Positions 6,654 through 17,714 of a DNA stretch of 64,000 nucleotides are shown here, in pieces (within the stretch, counting starts at the first letter, position 1; each line of letters opens with the position of its first letter). This stretch comes from Vibrio japonicus. GTDB taxonomy: Bacteria > Pseudomonadota > Gammaproteobacteria > Enterobacterales > Vibrionaceae. The DNA is taken from the NCBI RefSeq assembly GCF_024582835.1, contig NZ_CP102096.1, positions 310,001 to 374,000 of the forward strand. The letters are read 5' to 3'. Both the position numbers and the translations under genes were made by a program. A model generated the notes under the pieces. The model saw nothing but the letters and a program-made list of their open reading frames with translations. It did no database searches and was not told the DNA's origin.

Positions 6654-9600
6654 CCAAAGTCGTCTTAAAGTGGTCGAAATGGCTGTCATTATCTCTACTC
6701 GGCATTCTAATTACTTTACTGCTTACTGTTAGCTTTTTGCTCTTTACTAAAGCGGGGTTAGGTATGATTCTGTGGGGGGGCGAGAAATTTGTCCCTCAGC
6801 TTAAAGTCGGTTCATACAGTGGTGCTATTTTTCCTAGGTTCACCTTAAATGATGTAGAGTTTGTCGACGCCAATCTAGCGATTGATACCAAGGTTGATAC
6901 CTTGACTCTAGCGATCAATCACACCTGTTTTACGGAGCCAAGTGTCTGTGTTGATGAGCTTGCCATCGATGGGCTGGTATTCGCGATGGAGTCCACAGCG
7001 CCTTCAGAAGAGCCGGAAGTGCAAGAAGACCCAACTCCTCTTGGTAAAATTACGACGCCTATCCCGATAAAAGTCTCCCGAGTTGCCCTGACAAATATAG
7101 ACCTCGATATCTTGGGTAATAAAATCGATTGGAAAAGTTTTACAACTGGGCTGATCTTTGAGGGAAATCGCCTGCGCATTAGTAAAACAGAACTCAAAGA
7201 GATCAGCATTGCGCTTGCCAGTTCTGAGGCAACAGGTGAGGAGCCACAGCCGGCGCCTGAAACACAATCAACAGAAGCACAAGCGATAGAATTACCGGAC
7301 GTGGAGTTGCCGCTGCAAGTTGATGTTGAGCGCTTAGATATTTATGACTTTGAGCTTAAACAAGAGTCTCCCATTGTCGTTCATCACTTAGGACTTGAAG
7401 CCACAGCGTTAGGCTCGGACATCTCAATCCCAGTACTTGAACTCGATATGCCGCAAGTAGAAGGCAAAATCGATGCGAACGTGACGTTGAAAGAAGGTTA
7501 TCCATTAACGCTCAATGTTGACGCTTTAGTGAAAGATGAGATGGCGAATGGTCAAAAAATCAGCCTTACCGCACAAGGTAGCGCTGCTGATCTGAGTTTA
7601 GATACGAAGTTAAGTGGTTTGGCTAAAGCCGATCTTAAAGCGAAATTAGCACTGCTAGATCCGGATCTGCCTTTCGATATCTCTCTGAAGAAAGTCGATG
7701 CCAAGTGGCCATTAGTGGGTAAAGGCGACTACTTCGTGAAGGTAGACAAACTGGAAACCAAGGGTTCGTTAAAGGGTTATAGCCTAAACTTAGACTCTGA
7801 AATTAAGGGCAACGCGCTGCCTGATTTAGATCTGAAAGTGAAAGGTAAGGGTAATTTAGATCAAATAGAACTGAGCTCGCTTACACTTGAAACCTTAGGC
7901 GGCTCCGTGGCTGGCGATATATTGGTGAACTGGAAGCAGCCAATAAATTGGGTGGCGAATCTTGCCTTGAATGACATTCAACCAGGACTTCAATGGCCAG
8001 AGTCTGAGGGTAAAGTGAGTGGCGATGTGTCGACTTCCGGTTCATTGACTGAACAAGGTGGCTGGGAAGTCTCTGTCAGCAAGCTAGATATTGACGGCAT
8101 ATTACGAGAATACCCATTAAACATAAAAGGTCAGTTAGACGCCTCAGACGTAACGGGCAAAGGTCGATATCGAGTAGACACTCCAGGCTTGGTGCTTTCC
8201 CACGGTCCGAACAGTATTGAAGCAAAAGGTAAATTGACAGATGAGTGGCGTATGTCACTGTCGCTCGATCTTCCAAATCTGGCGAAGTCAGTCCCGGATC
8301 TGTCCGGTAAAGCGATTGGCGATGTAGTGTTACGCGGGCCGATGAAAGAGCCTAATGTAAAGCTGGGTTTGGATATCGACTCTATTGATTTTCAAAACCA
8401 AGCACAGGTTAAGCACGTTACGCTCACTGGGAATATCACACCTTTACCTAAGCCTAAGGGCAACGTGAAACTCAAAGTCACCGGAGGAAGCTATCAGGAC
8501 TACAGTATTGATGATGTGCTTCTGATATTTTCGGGGGAACAGTCCCTACATAATCTGACTTTGGATTTAGATTCTAATCTAGCCTCTGCGAATTTGGCGC
8601 TAACAGGTACTCTAAACGACAAGCCAAACCTAAATTGGGCCGGTAAGCTTGAGAGAGTGCAGCTCAGCTCAAAACAAGGTGATTGGCGCTTAAATAAACC
8701 GACTAGCTTAGGTTTTGATATGGCAACGAAGCTCGTGAGTGTTGCCGCCCATTGTTGGTTACAGCAAGACTCTTCGGTGTGTCTGGACGAGAATATTAAG
8801 GTCGGAGAAAGTGGTGAAGCCCGTTTGAGTGTAAACCAGTTTAACTTTGATCAGATCGCGGCATTCATTCCTAAAGAGACTGAGTTACATGGTGAAGCAA
8901 ACGCCAACGTTTGGGCTAAATGGGAAGCTGGAAAGTCTCCAGAAGCAAAAGTAGAAGTGAGATTACCTTCTGGGGGGGTATCTCAGAAACTACCTCAAAC
9001 CGTTGATATTGGTTGGGATAAAATCACGCTAGATGCCAATTTAGCCGGAGACCGTTTGGATGCGAATTGGCTAATTGATGTGACGGACAATGGCGACTTT
9101 TCTGGTCAAGTCACGCTCCCGAATGTACTGAGCACAGAACAAACGCTGGATGGCCAGATAAAACTGACCACCTTTAATCTTGATTTTCTAGCGCCATTGA
9201 TTGGCGAGTACAGCAAGCTTAAGTCGGATATTTCTACAGACATTGCGCTTAGTGGCCCGATTTTACATCCTAGAGCGAATGGCCAACTGCTGATAGACAA
9301 TATTCTGGTGCAGGGGGATATCTCACCCACTCAGATTGATTCGGGCAAACTCACCGTTGATTTGTCTGGTTATGAGGCAAACCTATCGGCCATATTAAAT
9401 ACGCCGGATGGAGCGCTAAACCTTGAAGGTGATGCAGATTGGCGAGATTTAAGCGATTGGCGGACGAAACTTCGTGTATTTGCGAAGGAGTTAAAAGTTG
9501 AGATGCCACCAATGGTTGCGCTTAAAGTCGTGCCTGATATGACGATCAACGCTTCACCAAAATTTGCCAAAATCGAAGGTAACATTGCACTGCCTTGGGG

Positions 9601-10417
9601 GCGGATTGTCGTTGAAGAAATACCGCCGAGTGCAACAGGGATCTCGTCAGATCAGGTACTGCTTGATGAAGATTTAAAACCGCTCAAGGAAGACTCAGCA
9701 ATACCGTTTGAAGTAGAGACGGACATCAATATCCAGATCGGTAATGATGTTCTGCTCGAAGCGTTTGGATTGAAAGGTGGCTTGGTGGGTAATCTTAATG
9801 TCACGCAAAAAGATAAAGGTCCTTATGTTGTCGGTGAAGTGAATATTGTTGATGGTTCTTACCGATCGTTTGGGCAAGACCTGCGCATTCAGGAAGGTAA
9901 GATTCTGATGAATGGTCCTGTGGATCTTCCTTATGTGCAAATTTCTGCGATACGTAATCCGGAAAACACACAGGATGATGTGATTGCAGGGGTGAAAGTG
10001 ACTGGGCCGGCTACGGATCCGGTAGTATCGATTTTCTCAGAACCTGCCATGCCACAGGCAAATGCTCTATCCTATTTATTACGAGGTCAGGATATTGATG
10101 CAGAATCGGGTGGTAACGCGATGACGACGGCGCTCATTGGTTTGAGCTTAGCGAAAAGTGGTCGTGTTGTTGGCGCGTTAGGTGAAGCCTTTGGTGTACA
10201 AGATCTGCAACTTGATACAGCAGGAAGTGGTGATAGTTCAAAAGTGACGGTCAGTGGTTATTTACTTCCTGGACTGCAAGTGAAATATGGGGTCGGTATC
10301 TTTGACTCTGTAGGTGAATTTACGGTACGTTACCGCTTGATGAAGGATTTGTATCTTGAAGTGGTCACTGGGATGAGTAGCGCTGTTGATATACTCTATC
10401 AGTTTGAGTTTGATTAA
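6650..10417 (+). CDS. tamB: TamB, inner-membrane-anchored partner of TamA
   Basis: This 1255-residue protein has one N-terminal membrane anchor (about residues 13-33). A very long beta-rich AsmA/VPS13-like region then spans the periplasm, and the C-terminal DUF490 domain (about 920-1255) contacts TamA. Repeated beta strands (for example SLDTKLSGLAKADLKAKLAL) suit a hydrophobic groove for lipid transfer. The length is in the usual 1250-1260 range. It overlaps tamA by four bases and is followed 42 bases later by ytfP. Two runs of seven G (6774-6780 and 8972-8978) lie in the frame and are possible slippage points. The frame is intact here. Confidence 0.93.
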   Translation: MTKVVLKWSKWLSLSLLGILITLLLTVSFLLFTKAGLGMILWGGEKFVPQLKVGSYSGAIFPRFTLNDVEFVDANLAIDTKVDTLTLAINHTCFTEPSVCVDELAIDGLVFAMESTAPSEEPEVQEDPTPLGKITTPIPIKVSRVALTNIDLDILGNKIDWKSFTTGLIFEGNRLRISKTELKEISIALASSEATGEEPQPAPETQSTEAQAIELPDVELPLQVDVERLDIYDFELKQESPIVVHHLGLEATALGSDISIPVLELDMPQVEGKIDANVTLKEGYPLTLNVDALVKDEMANGQKISLTAQGSAADLSLDTKLSGLAKADLKAKLALLDPDLPFDISLKKVDAKWPLVGKGDYFVKVDKLETKGSLKGYSLNLDSEIKGNALPDLDLKVKGKGNLDQIELSSLTLETLGGSVAGDILVNWKQPINWVANLALNDIQPGLQWPESEGKVSGDVSTSGSLTEQGGWEVSVSKLDIDGILREYPLNIKGQLDASDVTGKGRYRVDTPGLVLSHGPNSIEAKGKLTDEWRMSLSLDLPNLAKSVPDLSGKAIGDVVLRGPMKEPNVKLGLDIDSIDFQNQAQVKHVTLTGNITPLPKPKGNVKLKVTGGSYQDYSIDDVLLIFSGEQSLHNLTLDLDSNLASANLALTGTLNDKPNLNWAGKLERVQLSSKQGDWRLNKPTSLGFDMATKLVSVAAHCWLQQDSSVCLDENIKVGESGEARLSVNQFNFDQIAAFIPKETELHGEANANVWAKWEAGKSPEAKVEVRLPSGGVSQKLPQTVDIGWDKITLDANLAGDRLDANWLIDVTDNGDFSGQVTLPNVLSTEQTLDGQIKLTTFNLDFLAPLIGEYSKLKSDISTDIALSGPILHPRANGQLLIDNILVQGDISPTQIDSGKLTVDLSGYEANLSAILNTPDGALNLEGDADWRDLSDWRTKLRVFAKELKVEMPPMVALKVVPDMTINASPKFAKIEGNIALPWGRIVVEEIPPSATGISSDQVLLDEDLKPLKEDSAIPFEVETDINIQIGNDVLLEAFGLKGGLVGNLNVTQKDKGPYVVGEVNIVDGSYRSFGQDLRIQEGKILMNGPVDLPYVQISAIRNPENTQDDVIAGVKVTGPATDPVVSIFSEPAMPQANALSYLLRGQDIDAESGGNAMTTALIGLSLAKSGRVVGALGEAFGVQDLQLDTAGSGDSSKVTVSGYLLPGLQVKYGVGIFDSVGEFTVRYRLMKDLYLEVVTGMSSAVDILYQFEFD

Positions 10418-10459
10418 CGTCACTCATCAATTTTCATTGGTGAAAGAGCAAGGAACGCT

Positions 10460-10807
10460 ATGCAACATCTACTATTTGTTTATGGCACTTTACGCAAAGG
10501 CGAAAGTAACCACACATTCTTAGAACACGCAGAATTTCTAGGTAGTTATGAAACTGCCCCTGAATACTCATTGTATGATCTTGGCGGTTACCCAGCCGTG
10601 ATTGAGGGGCATAGTGCGATTCAAGGGGAGATATATCTCCTAGATGATAAGACATTAGCTGAAATTGATAAATTGGAAGATGTGCCAGTCGAGTATCGGC
10701 GAGAGCAGATAGACACACCGTTTGGCAAAGCTTGGATCTACTTGTACCAAGATAGCAGCCAGTTGGATGTTATTCTGTCATCAGGAGATTGGTGCCAACG
10801 AGTTTAA
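10460..10807 (+). CDS. ytfP: YtfP family gamma-glutamylcyclotransferase-like protein
   Basis: This 115-residue cytoplasmic protein has the GGCT fold. The N-terminal substrate-binding motif YGTLRKGE is at residues 9-16. The later LYDLGGYPAVIEG, IQGEIYLLDD and YRREQIDTPFGKAWIYLY strands match E. coli YtfP. Eukaryotic and bacterial relatives cyclise gamma-glutamyl compounds to 5-oxoproline. The bacterial substrate is not settled. The start has AAGGAA four bases upstream. It follows tamB in the same direction and is closed by a bidirectional terminator shared with ppa. Confidence 0.88.
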   Translation: MQHLLFVYGTLRKGESNHTFLEHAEFLGSYETAPEYSLYDLGGYPAVIEGHSAIQGEIYLLDDKTLAEIDKLEDVPVEYRREQIDTPFGKAWIYLYQDSSQLDVILSSGDWCQRV

Positions 10808-10834
10808 TTATCCAACTTAGTCTCCAATCAACAA

Positions 10835-10860
10835 AAAGAGCCAGCAATTGCTGGCTCTTT
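10835..10860. terminator. Bidirectional terminator between ytfP and ppa
   Basis: The perfect 11-base stem AAAGAGCCAGC / GCTGGCTCTTT with an AATT loop separates two convergent genes. T runs on both strands support use in both directions. Confidence 0.9.
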
Positions 10861-10884
10861 GCGTATTTACTTAGATATTAATCA

Positions 10885-11412
10885 TTATTTCTGAGCGCGC
10901 TCGTAAGACTCTAAAATCTCTTTGCGTGCAGAGGCCACATCTTCCCAGCCATCTACTTTTACCCATTTGCCTGACTCAAGCTCTTTGTAACGCTCGAAGA
11001 AGTGCGTAATTTGAGCTTTAAGCAGTTCAGGAAGGTCGTTCACATCTTGGATGTGATCGTACTCTTTAGTGAGTTTAGTGTGTGGAACAGCTACGACTTT
11101 CGCATCTTCACCAGACTCGTCAGTCATCTTTAAAACACCGACAGGGCGGCAACGAATAACAGAACCAGGCTGTAGTGGATGTGGTGTTGGGACCAATACA
11201 TCAACAGGGTCACCATCAAGAGAAAGCGTATGGTTTACGTAGCCGTAGTTACATGGGTAGAACATAGGTGCAGACATAAAACGGTCTACGAAAACCGCGC
11301 CTGAATCTTTATCTACTTCATATTTAATTGGGTCAGCATTGGCAGGAATCTCAATCACAACGTAGATATCATCCGGAAGTGATTTGCCTGCTGGTACATT
11401 GTTTAAACTCAT
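10885..11412 (-). CDS. ppa: Inorganic pyrophosphatase (family I)
   Basis: This 175-residue soluble enzyme hydrolyses pyrophosphate to phosphate and pulls biosynthetic reactions forward. The metal-binding motif DGDPVD gives the three active-site aspartates at residues 66, 68 and 71 (E. coli 65, 67, 70). [18 protein letters not shown] upstream carries the substrate-binding residues. The length is one residue less than in E. coli. AAGGAA eight bases before ATG is a good ribosome site. It is probably transcribed alone, with fbp upstream ending in its own terminator. Confidence 0.97.
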   Translation of the reverse strand: MSLNNVPAGKSLPDDIYVVIEIPANADPIKYEVDKDSGAVFVDRFMSAPMFYPCNYGYVNHTLSLDGDPVDVLVPTPHPLQPGSVIRCRPVGVLKMTDESGEDAKVVAVPHTKLTKEYDHIQDVNDLPELLKAQITHFFERYKELESGKWVKVDGWEDVASARKEILESYERAQK

Positions 11413-11536
11413 GAATAAAGTTCCTTTTATCGTGTACCCGTATTGGGCACTTGGGCTGAATTTTTGACCAAAATACCTTACTGCTAAACTCGGTTTTATG
11501 TAAACGAGAAAGGTGAGATTTCGTTCAAGAAATGTG

Positions 11537-11562
11537 AAAAAGGCGCTATTTACAGCGCCTTT
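11537..11562 (-). terminator. Terminator of fbp
   Basis: The stem AAAGGCGCT / AGCGCCTTT with a six-base loop is followed on the minus strand by a T run, 12 bases after the fbp stop. Confidence 0.85.
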
Positions 11563-11574
11563 AGATGGAAAGTC

Positions 11575-12902
<1,328 letters not shown>

Positions 12903-14255
12903 ATGCATATTCATATCTTAGGGATTTGCGGCACATTTATGGGTGGCGCAGCAATTTTAGCACGACAGCTTGGACACAAAGTGACAGGCAGTGATGCCAA
13001 TGTGTATCCACCTATGAGTACTTTGCTTGAATCTCAAGGTATTGAAATCATACAGGGTTTTGACCCATCTCAACTCGACCCTGCGCCAGACCTAGTTGTT
13101 ATCGGTAATGCGATGAGTCGCGGCAACCCATGTGTTGAACATGTTCTTAATACGAATCTCCGCTACACATCTGGCCCACAATGGTTGCAAGAGTTCTTGT
13201 TGCATGATCGCTGGGTGTTGGCGGTGTCCGGAACACACGGAAAGACCACCACCTCCAGTATGTTGGCGTGGATCCTAGAAGACTGTGGTTACAAGCCTGG
13301 ATTCCTTGTCGGTGGCGTATTGGGTAATTTTGGTGTTTCGGCACGATTAGGTGAAAGCATGTTTTTCGTGGTTGAAGCGGACGAATACGACAGTGCTTTT
13401 TTCGACAAGCGTTCTAAGTTTGTGCATTACCACCCACGCACATTGGTTATGAATAACTTAGAGTTTGATCATGCAGACATCTTCGACGATCTGGAAGCGA
13501 TCAAACGTCAATTCCATCATTTGGTACGGACTGTTCCAGGAAATGGTCGTATTCTAGCACCTAAACAAGATTTGGCTTTGGAAGACGTATTAGGTCGTGG
13601 CTGCTGGAGCGAAACGGAATTCACGGGCGAACAGGGCGATTGGAAAGCGGAAAAACTGATCCTTGATGGTTCTCAGTTCAAGGTACTGTTCCAAGGTGAA
13701 GAAGTCGGTACGGTTAAGTGGGATCTGGTTGGTGATCACAACGTCGATAATGCATTGATGGCTATTGCTGCGGCTCGACACGTTGGCGTCACGCCGTATT
13801 TAGCTTGTGAGTCTTTAGCTAAGTTCATTAATACCAAGCGTCGTCTTGAACTCAAGGGTGAAGTCAACGGTGTGACGGTTTACGATGATTTTGCGCATCA
13901 TCCAACCGCGATTGAACTGACGTTGGGCGGTCTGCGAAACAAAGTGGGTAAACAACGCATCCTTGCAGTTCTCGAGCCTCGCAGCGCAACAATGAAACGT
14001 GGCGTACATAAAGAGACACTTGCAGAGTCACTGCATGCGGCTGACCACGTGTTTTTATATCAACCAGAAGCCATCGATTGGTCGGTTGAAGCGGTAGCTC
14101 AAACGTGTCATCAACCTGCACAAGTGTCTGATTGCGTTGATGACTTGGTGGCAAAAATTGTAGAGCAGGCTCAACCGGGTGATCAAATCTTGGTGATGAG
14201 CAATGGTGGCTTTGAAGGTATTCACGGAAAGCTGCTGGCAAAATTGGCCGAATAA
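12903..14255 (+). CDS. mpl: Murein peptide ligase Mpl
   Basis: This 450-residue cytoplasmic ATP-dependent ligase is of the Mur family. It joins the recycled tripeptide L-Ala-gamma-D-Glu-meso-DAP to UDP-N-acetylmuramate, so wall fragments can be reused. The N-terminal nucleotide-sugar motif GICGTFMGG is at residues 7-15, the P-loop GTHGKTTT at 110-117, and VVEADEYDSAFFDKR and HHPTAIELTL follow in the central and C-terminal domains. Length and motifs are those of E. coli Mpl. It is followed 14 bases later by ubiX in the same direction. Confidence 0.96.
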   Translation: MHIHILGICGTFMGGAAILARQLGHKVTGSDANVYPPMSTLLESQGIEIIQGFDPSQLDPAPDLVVIGNAMSRGNPCVEHVLNTNLRYTSGPQWLQEFLLHDRWVLAVSGTHGKTTTSSMLAWILEDCGYKPGFLVGGVLGNFGVSARLGESMFFVVEADEYDSAFFDKRSKFVHYHPRTLVMNNLEFDHADIFDDLEAIKRQFHHLVRTVPGNGRILAPKQDLALEDVLGRGCWSETEFTGEQGDWKAEKLILDGSQFKVLFQGEEVGTVKWDLVGDHNVDNALMAIAAARHVGVTPYLACESLAKFINTKRRLELKGEVNGVTVYDDFAHHPTAIELTLGGLRNKVGKQRILAVLEPRSATMKRGVHKETLAESLHAADHVFLYQPEAIDWSVEAVAQTCHQPAQVSDCVDDLVAKIVEQAQPGDQILVMSNGGFEGIHGKLLAKLAE

Positions 14256-14269
14256 ATTAGTGTAGAAAC

Positions 14270-14893
14270 ATGAGTAACAAACAAAAAGCCATCACATTGG
14301 CATTTACAGGGGCATCCGGTGCGCCCTATGGATTGCGGTTGTTAGAATGCCTTTTGGCGGCTGATTATCAAGTCTACTTGCTGATCTCATCGGCAGCGCG
14401 CGTTGTTCTGGCGACAGAGCATGGTTTACAGCTGTCCGCTAATCCGGACGCGGCAAAGTATGCATTAGTAGAGCATCTTAAATGTGATCCTGAAAAGCTC
14501 ACTGTCTGTGGTAAAGACGATTGGTTTTCGCCAGTGGCCTCTGGGTCTGCTGCGCCAAAACAAATGGTGGTGTGCCCATGTTCAGCAGGTAGTGTGGCGG
14601 CCATCGCTCATGGCATGTCGGATAATCTGATCGAACGTGCAGCAGACGTTGTGATGAAAGAGCGTGGTCAACTATTACTGGTGGTGCGTGAAACACCGTT
14701 TTCAACACTTCATCTAGAAAACATGCATAAGCTGTCTCAGATGGGCGTGACGATTATGCCAGCTGCACCGGGCTTTTATCATCAACCTAAATCCATTGAA
14801 GATCTGGTTGATTTTATGGTCGCCCGCATTTTGGATCATCTTGGTATTGAGCAAGGACTAGTGCCTCGCTGGGGATACGATCAGCGTGGTTAA
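14270..14893 (+). CDS. ubiX: Flavin prenyltransferase UbiX
   Basis: This 207-residue enzyme attaches a dimethylallyl group to FMN to make the prenylated flavin needed by the UbiD decarboxylase in ubiquinone synthesis. The FMN-binding start [17 protein letters not shown] lies at residues 10-26. [26 protein letters not shown] and [13 protein letters not shown] carry the other FMN and phosphate contacts. It is probably cotranscribed with mpl, 14 bases upstream. The thiamine operon behind it has its own riboswitch leader. Confidence 0.95.
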   Translation: MSNKQKAITLAFTGASGAPYGLRLLECLLAADYQVYLLISSAARVVLATEHGLQLSANPDAAKYALVEHLKCDPEKLTVCGKDDWFSPVASGSAAPKQMVVCPCSAGSVAAIAHGMSDNLIERAADVVMKERGQLLLVVRETPFSTLHLENMHKLSQMGVTIMPAAPGFYHQPKSIEDLVDFMVARILDHLGIEQGLVPRWGYDQRG

Positions 14894-14934
14894 CACTGGC
14901 TATCAGATGATATAACGATTACAATTTTGTCGAT

Positions 14935-15039
14935 ACTCATCGGGGCGCTATTCATCCTATCAATAGGAATCAGCTGAGATCGAGCACACACTCGGAACCC
15001 GTGTACCTGAACCAGATAATACTGGCGTAGGAATTGAGT
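14935..15039 (+). promoter_or_regulatory. TPP riboswitch (thi-box) of thiBPQ
   Basis: The leader carries the conserved thi-box elements in order: CGGGGCGC, CAGCTGAGAT, ACCCGTGTACCTGAACCAGATAATACTGGCGTAGGAA (cited here in parts: ACCTGAACCAGA and GCGTAGGAA), closed by P1 arms ACTCA (14935-14939) and TGAGT (15035-15039). Downstream, CTCTCC (15060-15065) can pair with the ribosome site GGAGAG (15094-15099). The P1 3' strand TTGAG can instead pair with CTCAA (15055-15059), next to this element. This looks like translational control: thiamine pyrophosphate would hide the thiB ribosome site. Confidence 0.93.
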
Positions 15040-15107
15040 CTGGACTCGGAACATCTCAACTCTCCCGTCCCTCAAGCCTGTGCCGCTCAACAAGGAGAGA
15101 GCGAGCA

Positions 15108-16100
15108 GTGAAAACCACTCTGAGCACTTTAGCGATTGCTACCCTAACTTCATTTTCGGCTTTGGCTGCTGACAACACGTTAACGGTTTATACCTACGAC
15201 TCGTTCGCCGCAGATTGGGGGCCTGGTCCTGCTGTAGAAAAAGCATTTGAAGCGAAATGCGGCTGCGATGTGAATTTTGTGGCGCTTGATGATGGCGTCT
15301 CGATCTTAAATCGCCTACGTCTGGAAGGGAACAACAGTAAAGCGGATATCGTACTAGGCCTTGATAACAACCTGATGGCAGAAGCAAAGAAAACGGGCTT
15401 ACTGACTGAACATAAGGTAAATACGGAAAGCGTTACGCTACCTGGTGGTTGGAACGATACGACGTTTGTTCCTTATGACTTTGGTTATTTTGCTTTTGTA
15501 TACAACAAAGAAAAGCTATCTAACCCACCTAAAAGCCTGAAAGAGCTGGTTGAATCACGCGACGATCTCAAAGTGATCTACCAAGACCCGCGTACATCGA
15601 CACCAGGTCAGGGCTTAATGCTATGGATGAAATCGGTTTACGGTGATGATGCCACTCAGGCATGGAAAGATCTGGCTAAGAAGACAGTCACGGTCACCAA
15701 AGGCTGGTCTGAAGCTTACTCGATGTTCTTAGAAGGTGAGTCTGATCTGGTACTTTCTTATACAACCTCTCCAGCATACCATTTGATTGCTGAGCAGGAT
15801 GACAAATTCGCGGCGGCTGATTTTGCTGAAGGTCATTACACGCAAGTTGAAGTAGCAGCGAAGGTGAAAGGTTCTAAGAATGAAGCGCTTGCTGACGACT
15901 TCATGGCATTTATTTTAAGTGATGAGTTCCAGTCAATGATGCCAACAGGAAACTGGATGTACCCAGTCACAGATGCGAAGTTACCTGAAGGTTTTGACAC
16001 GCTTACTGTTCCAAGTAAGGCGCTAGGTTTTAGTGCTGATGAAGTGGTAGAAAACCGCAAAGCATGGATTCGTGAATGGCAAAGTGCTTTAACATTCTAA
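15108..16100 (+). CDS. thiB: Thiamine-binding periplasmic protein ThiB
   Basis: This 330-residue solute-binding protein captures thiamine and its phosphates in the periplasm for the ThiPQ transporter. A signal peptide (residues 1-20, ending SALA) precedes the mature start ADNTLTVYTYDSFAADWGPG, typical of the family. GWSEAYSMFLEGESDLVLSY forms part of the ligand cleft. The start is GTG, with GGAGAG eight bases upstream, and this ribosome site is the target of the TPP riboswitch. Its genes are in the order thiB-thiP-thiQ, as in E. coli tbpA-thiPQ. Confidence 0.95.
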   Translation: MKTTLSTLAIATLTSFSALAADNTLTVYTYDSFAADWGPGPAVEKAFEAKCGCDVNFVALDDGVSILNRLRLEGNNSKADIVLGLDNNLMAEAKKTGLLTEHKVNTESVTLPGGWNDTTFVPYDFGYFAFVYNKEKLSNPPKSLKELVESRDDLKVIYQDPRTSTPGQGLMLWMKSVYGDDATQAWKDLAKKTVTVTKGWSEAYSMFLEGESDLVLSYTTSPAYHLIAEQDDKFAAADFAEGHYTQVEVAAKVKGSKNEALADDFMAFILSDEFQSMMPTGNWMYPVTDAKLPEGFDTLTVPSKALGFSADEVVENRKAWIREWQSALTF

Positions 16101-16109
16101 GGTTCTCCG

Positions 16110-17714
16110 TTGCACAAGACTCCTAAAATCGGCATTTGGGTCGCGATACTTATCGCGACCTTTGTTCTTTCTGCCCTAGGTGCTTTGCTGATTGAAGCGC
16201 CCTCGTTAAACGTGTTGCAAGTGTGGCAAGACCCATACTACCGACACGTCACTAAGTTTAGTTTTTATCAGTCATTTCTCTCTACGTTGTTGAGTGTTGG
16301 TTTGGCCGTGCCTGTCGCCCATGCTTTATCTCGGAGAAGTTTTCCCGGTAAAAAGCTGCTTCTCAAATTGTTTGCGACAACCTTAGTTCTCCCAGTTCTA
16401 GTGGGTGTGTTTGGCCTATTGGCTATTTACGGCAACAGTGGTTTAGTTGCTGAGCTTTTTGAAGCGTTAAACAGTAAGCTGCCTTTTTCGATATACGGGC
16501 TCAATGGTATTTTGCTCGCGCACGTTTTCTTCAATTTACCCTACGCGACCCGATTGTTACTGCAGTCACTGGAAACCATACCTGAAGAGCAACACAAACT
16601 TTGTGCTCATCTCGGTATGGGGCACTGGCAAAAGTTTAAATGGGTAGAGTGGCCACGCCTTAAACAGCAGCTTACGCATGTGTGTGGCTTAGTGTTTATG
16701 CTGTGTTTCACCAGTTTTGCTACGGTGATGGCGTTAGGCGGCGGGCCTAAATCGACAACAATTGAGTTGGCCATCTACCAAGCGATTAAGTTTGATTTTG
16801 ATTTACAAGCCGGTGCATTACTGGCGATTTGGCAAATGCTGCTTTGTGGTTTGATGGCATTGGCTATTCAGCGTTTAGCGAAACCAGTCTCGGTCAGCGC
16901 AGGCAGCACATCATCAAATATTTATCTAACGAAAGATACGCTTAAATCCAAGATTTGGGATTGGAGCTGGATCGGCCTAAGTGCGCTATTAGTTTTACCT
17001 CCGCTGTTAATGGTGATAATCAGTGGCATAAATAGTCAGGCTCTGGCGGTGTTCTCCGATATTCGTTTTTGGTCAGCGTTATGGGCATCATTAAAAGTTG
17101 CTACGCTAGCGAGTGTTTTTGCCTTGCTGGCCGGTATCAGTATTTTGATTTCCAGCCGTCGATTAAGGCTTAATTTTCATCAGAAAAGAGCGGATCACAT
17201 TGAATTAATCGGCACGATTATTTTGGTGACACCGGGCCTAGTGATCTCCACAGGATTGTTTTTGTTGCTTCGTTCAATGACAGATGTGTTTAGTTTGGCC
17301 TTTTTAGTTGTCGTCGCTGTTAATGGTTTAATGGGGTTGCCGTACGTTATAAAAACGCTTTCTCAGCCTATGTTGCACATTGAACAGCAATATCAATATG
17401 TGTGTGCGAGTTTAGGTATGAAAGGTTGGCAACGATTTAAAGTTGTCGAATGGCGAGCGTTGAAAAAGCCGATGGCTCATGCGTTTGCAATTAGTTTTAT
17501 GTTCGCTATTGGTGATTTGAGTGCGATTGCTTTGTTTGGCAGTCAGGAGTTTCGCACCTTGCCTTTATATCTTTTCCAGCTTTTAGGTAGCTATCAAATG
17601 GAAGCGGCAGCCGTTGTATCGGTGACTCTGTTAGCCCTCAGTGTTGGCTGTTTCACGTTAATTGAAACCCTATTTAAAGCGAATTCAAAGGTGACGTATG
17701 TTGACGCTAAGTGA
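16110..17714 (+). CDS. thiP: Thiamine ABC transporter permease ThiP
   Basis: This 534-residue inner-membrane permease is a fusion of two similar halves with about twelve membrane segments in all. Each half carries an EAA-type cytoplasmic loop that docks the ATPase: HLGMGHWQKFKWVEWPRL in the first and SLGMKGWQRFKVVEWRAL in the second. The only reasonable start is TTG at 16110, with AAGG seven bases before it, nine bases after thiB ends. A low-efficiency start fits a membrane component needed in smaller amounts than ThiB. It overlaps thiQ by 17 bases. Confidence 0.94.
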   Translation: MHKTPKIGIWVAILIATFVLSALGALLIEAPSLNVLQVWQDPYYRHVTKFSFYQSFLSTLLSVGLAVPVAHALSRRSFPGKKLLLKLFATTLVLPVLVGVFGLLAIYGNSGLVAELFEALNSKLPFSIYGLNGILLAHVFFNLPYATRLLLQSLETIPEEQHKLCAHLGMGHWQKFKWVEWPRLKQQLTHVCGLVFMLCFTSFATVMALGGGPKSTTIELAIYQAIKFDFDLQAGALLAIWQMLLCGLMALAIQRLAKPVSVSAGSTSSNIYLTKDTLKSKIWDWSWIGLSALLVLPPLLMVIISGINSQALAVFSDIRFWSALWASLKVATLASVFALLAGISILISSRRLRLNFHQKRADHIELIGTIILVTPGLVISTGLFLLLRSMTDVFSLAFLVVVAVNGLMGLPYVIKTLSQPMLHIEQQYQYVCASLGMKGWQRFKVVEWRALKKPMAHAFAISFMFAIGDLSAIALFGSQEFRTLPLYLFQLLGSYQMEAAAVVSVTLLALSVGCFTLIETLFKANSKVTYVDAK

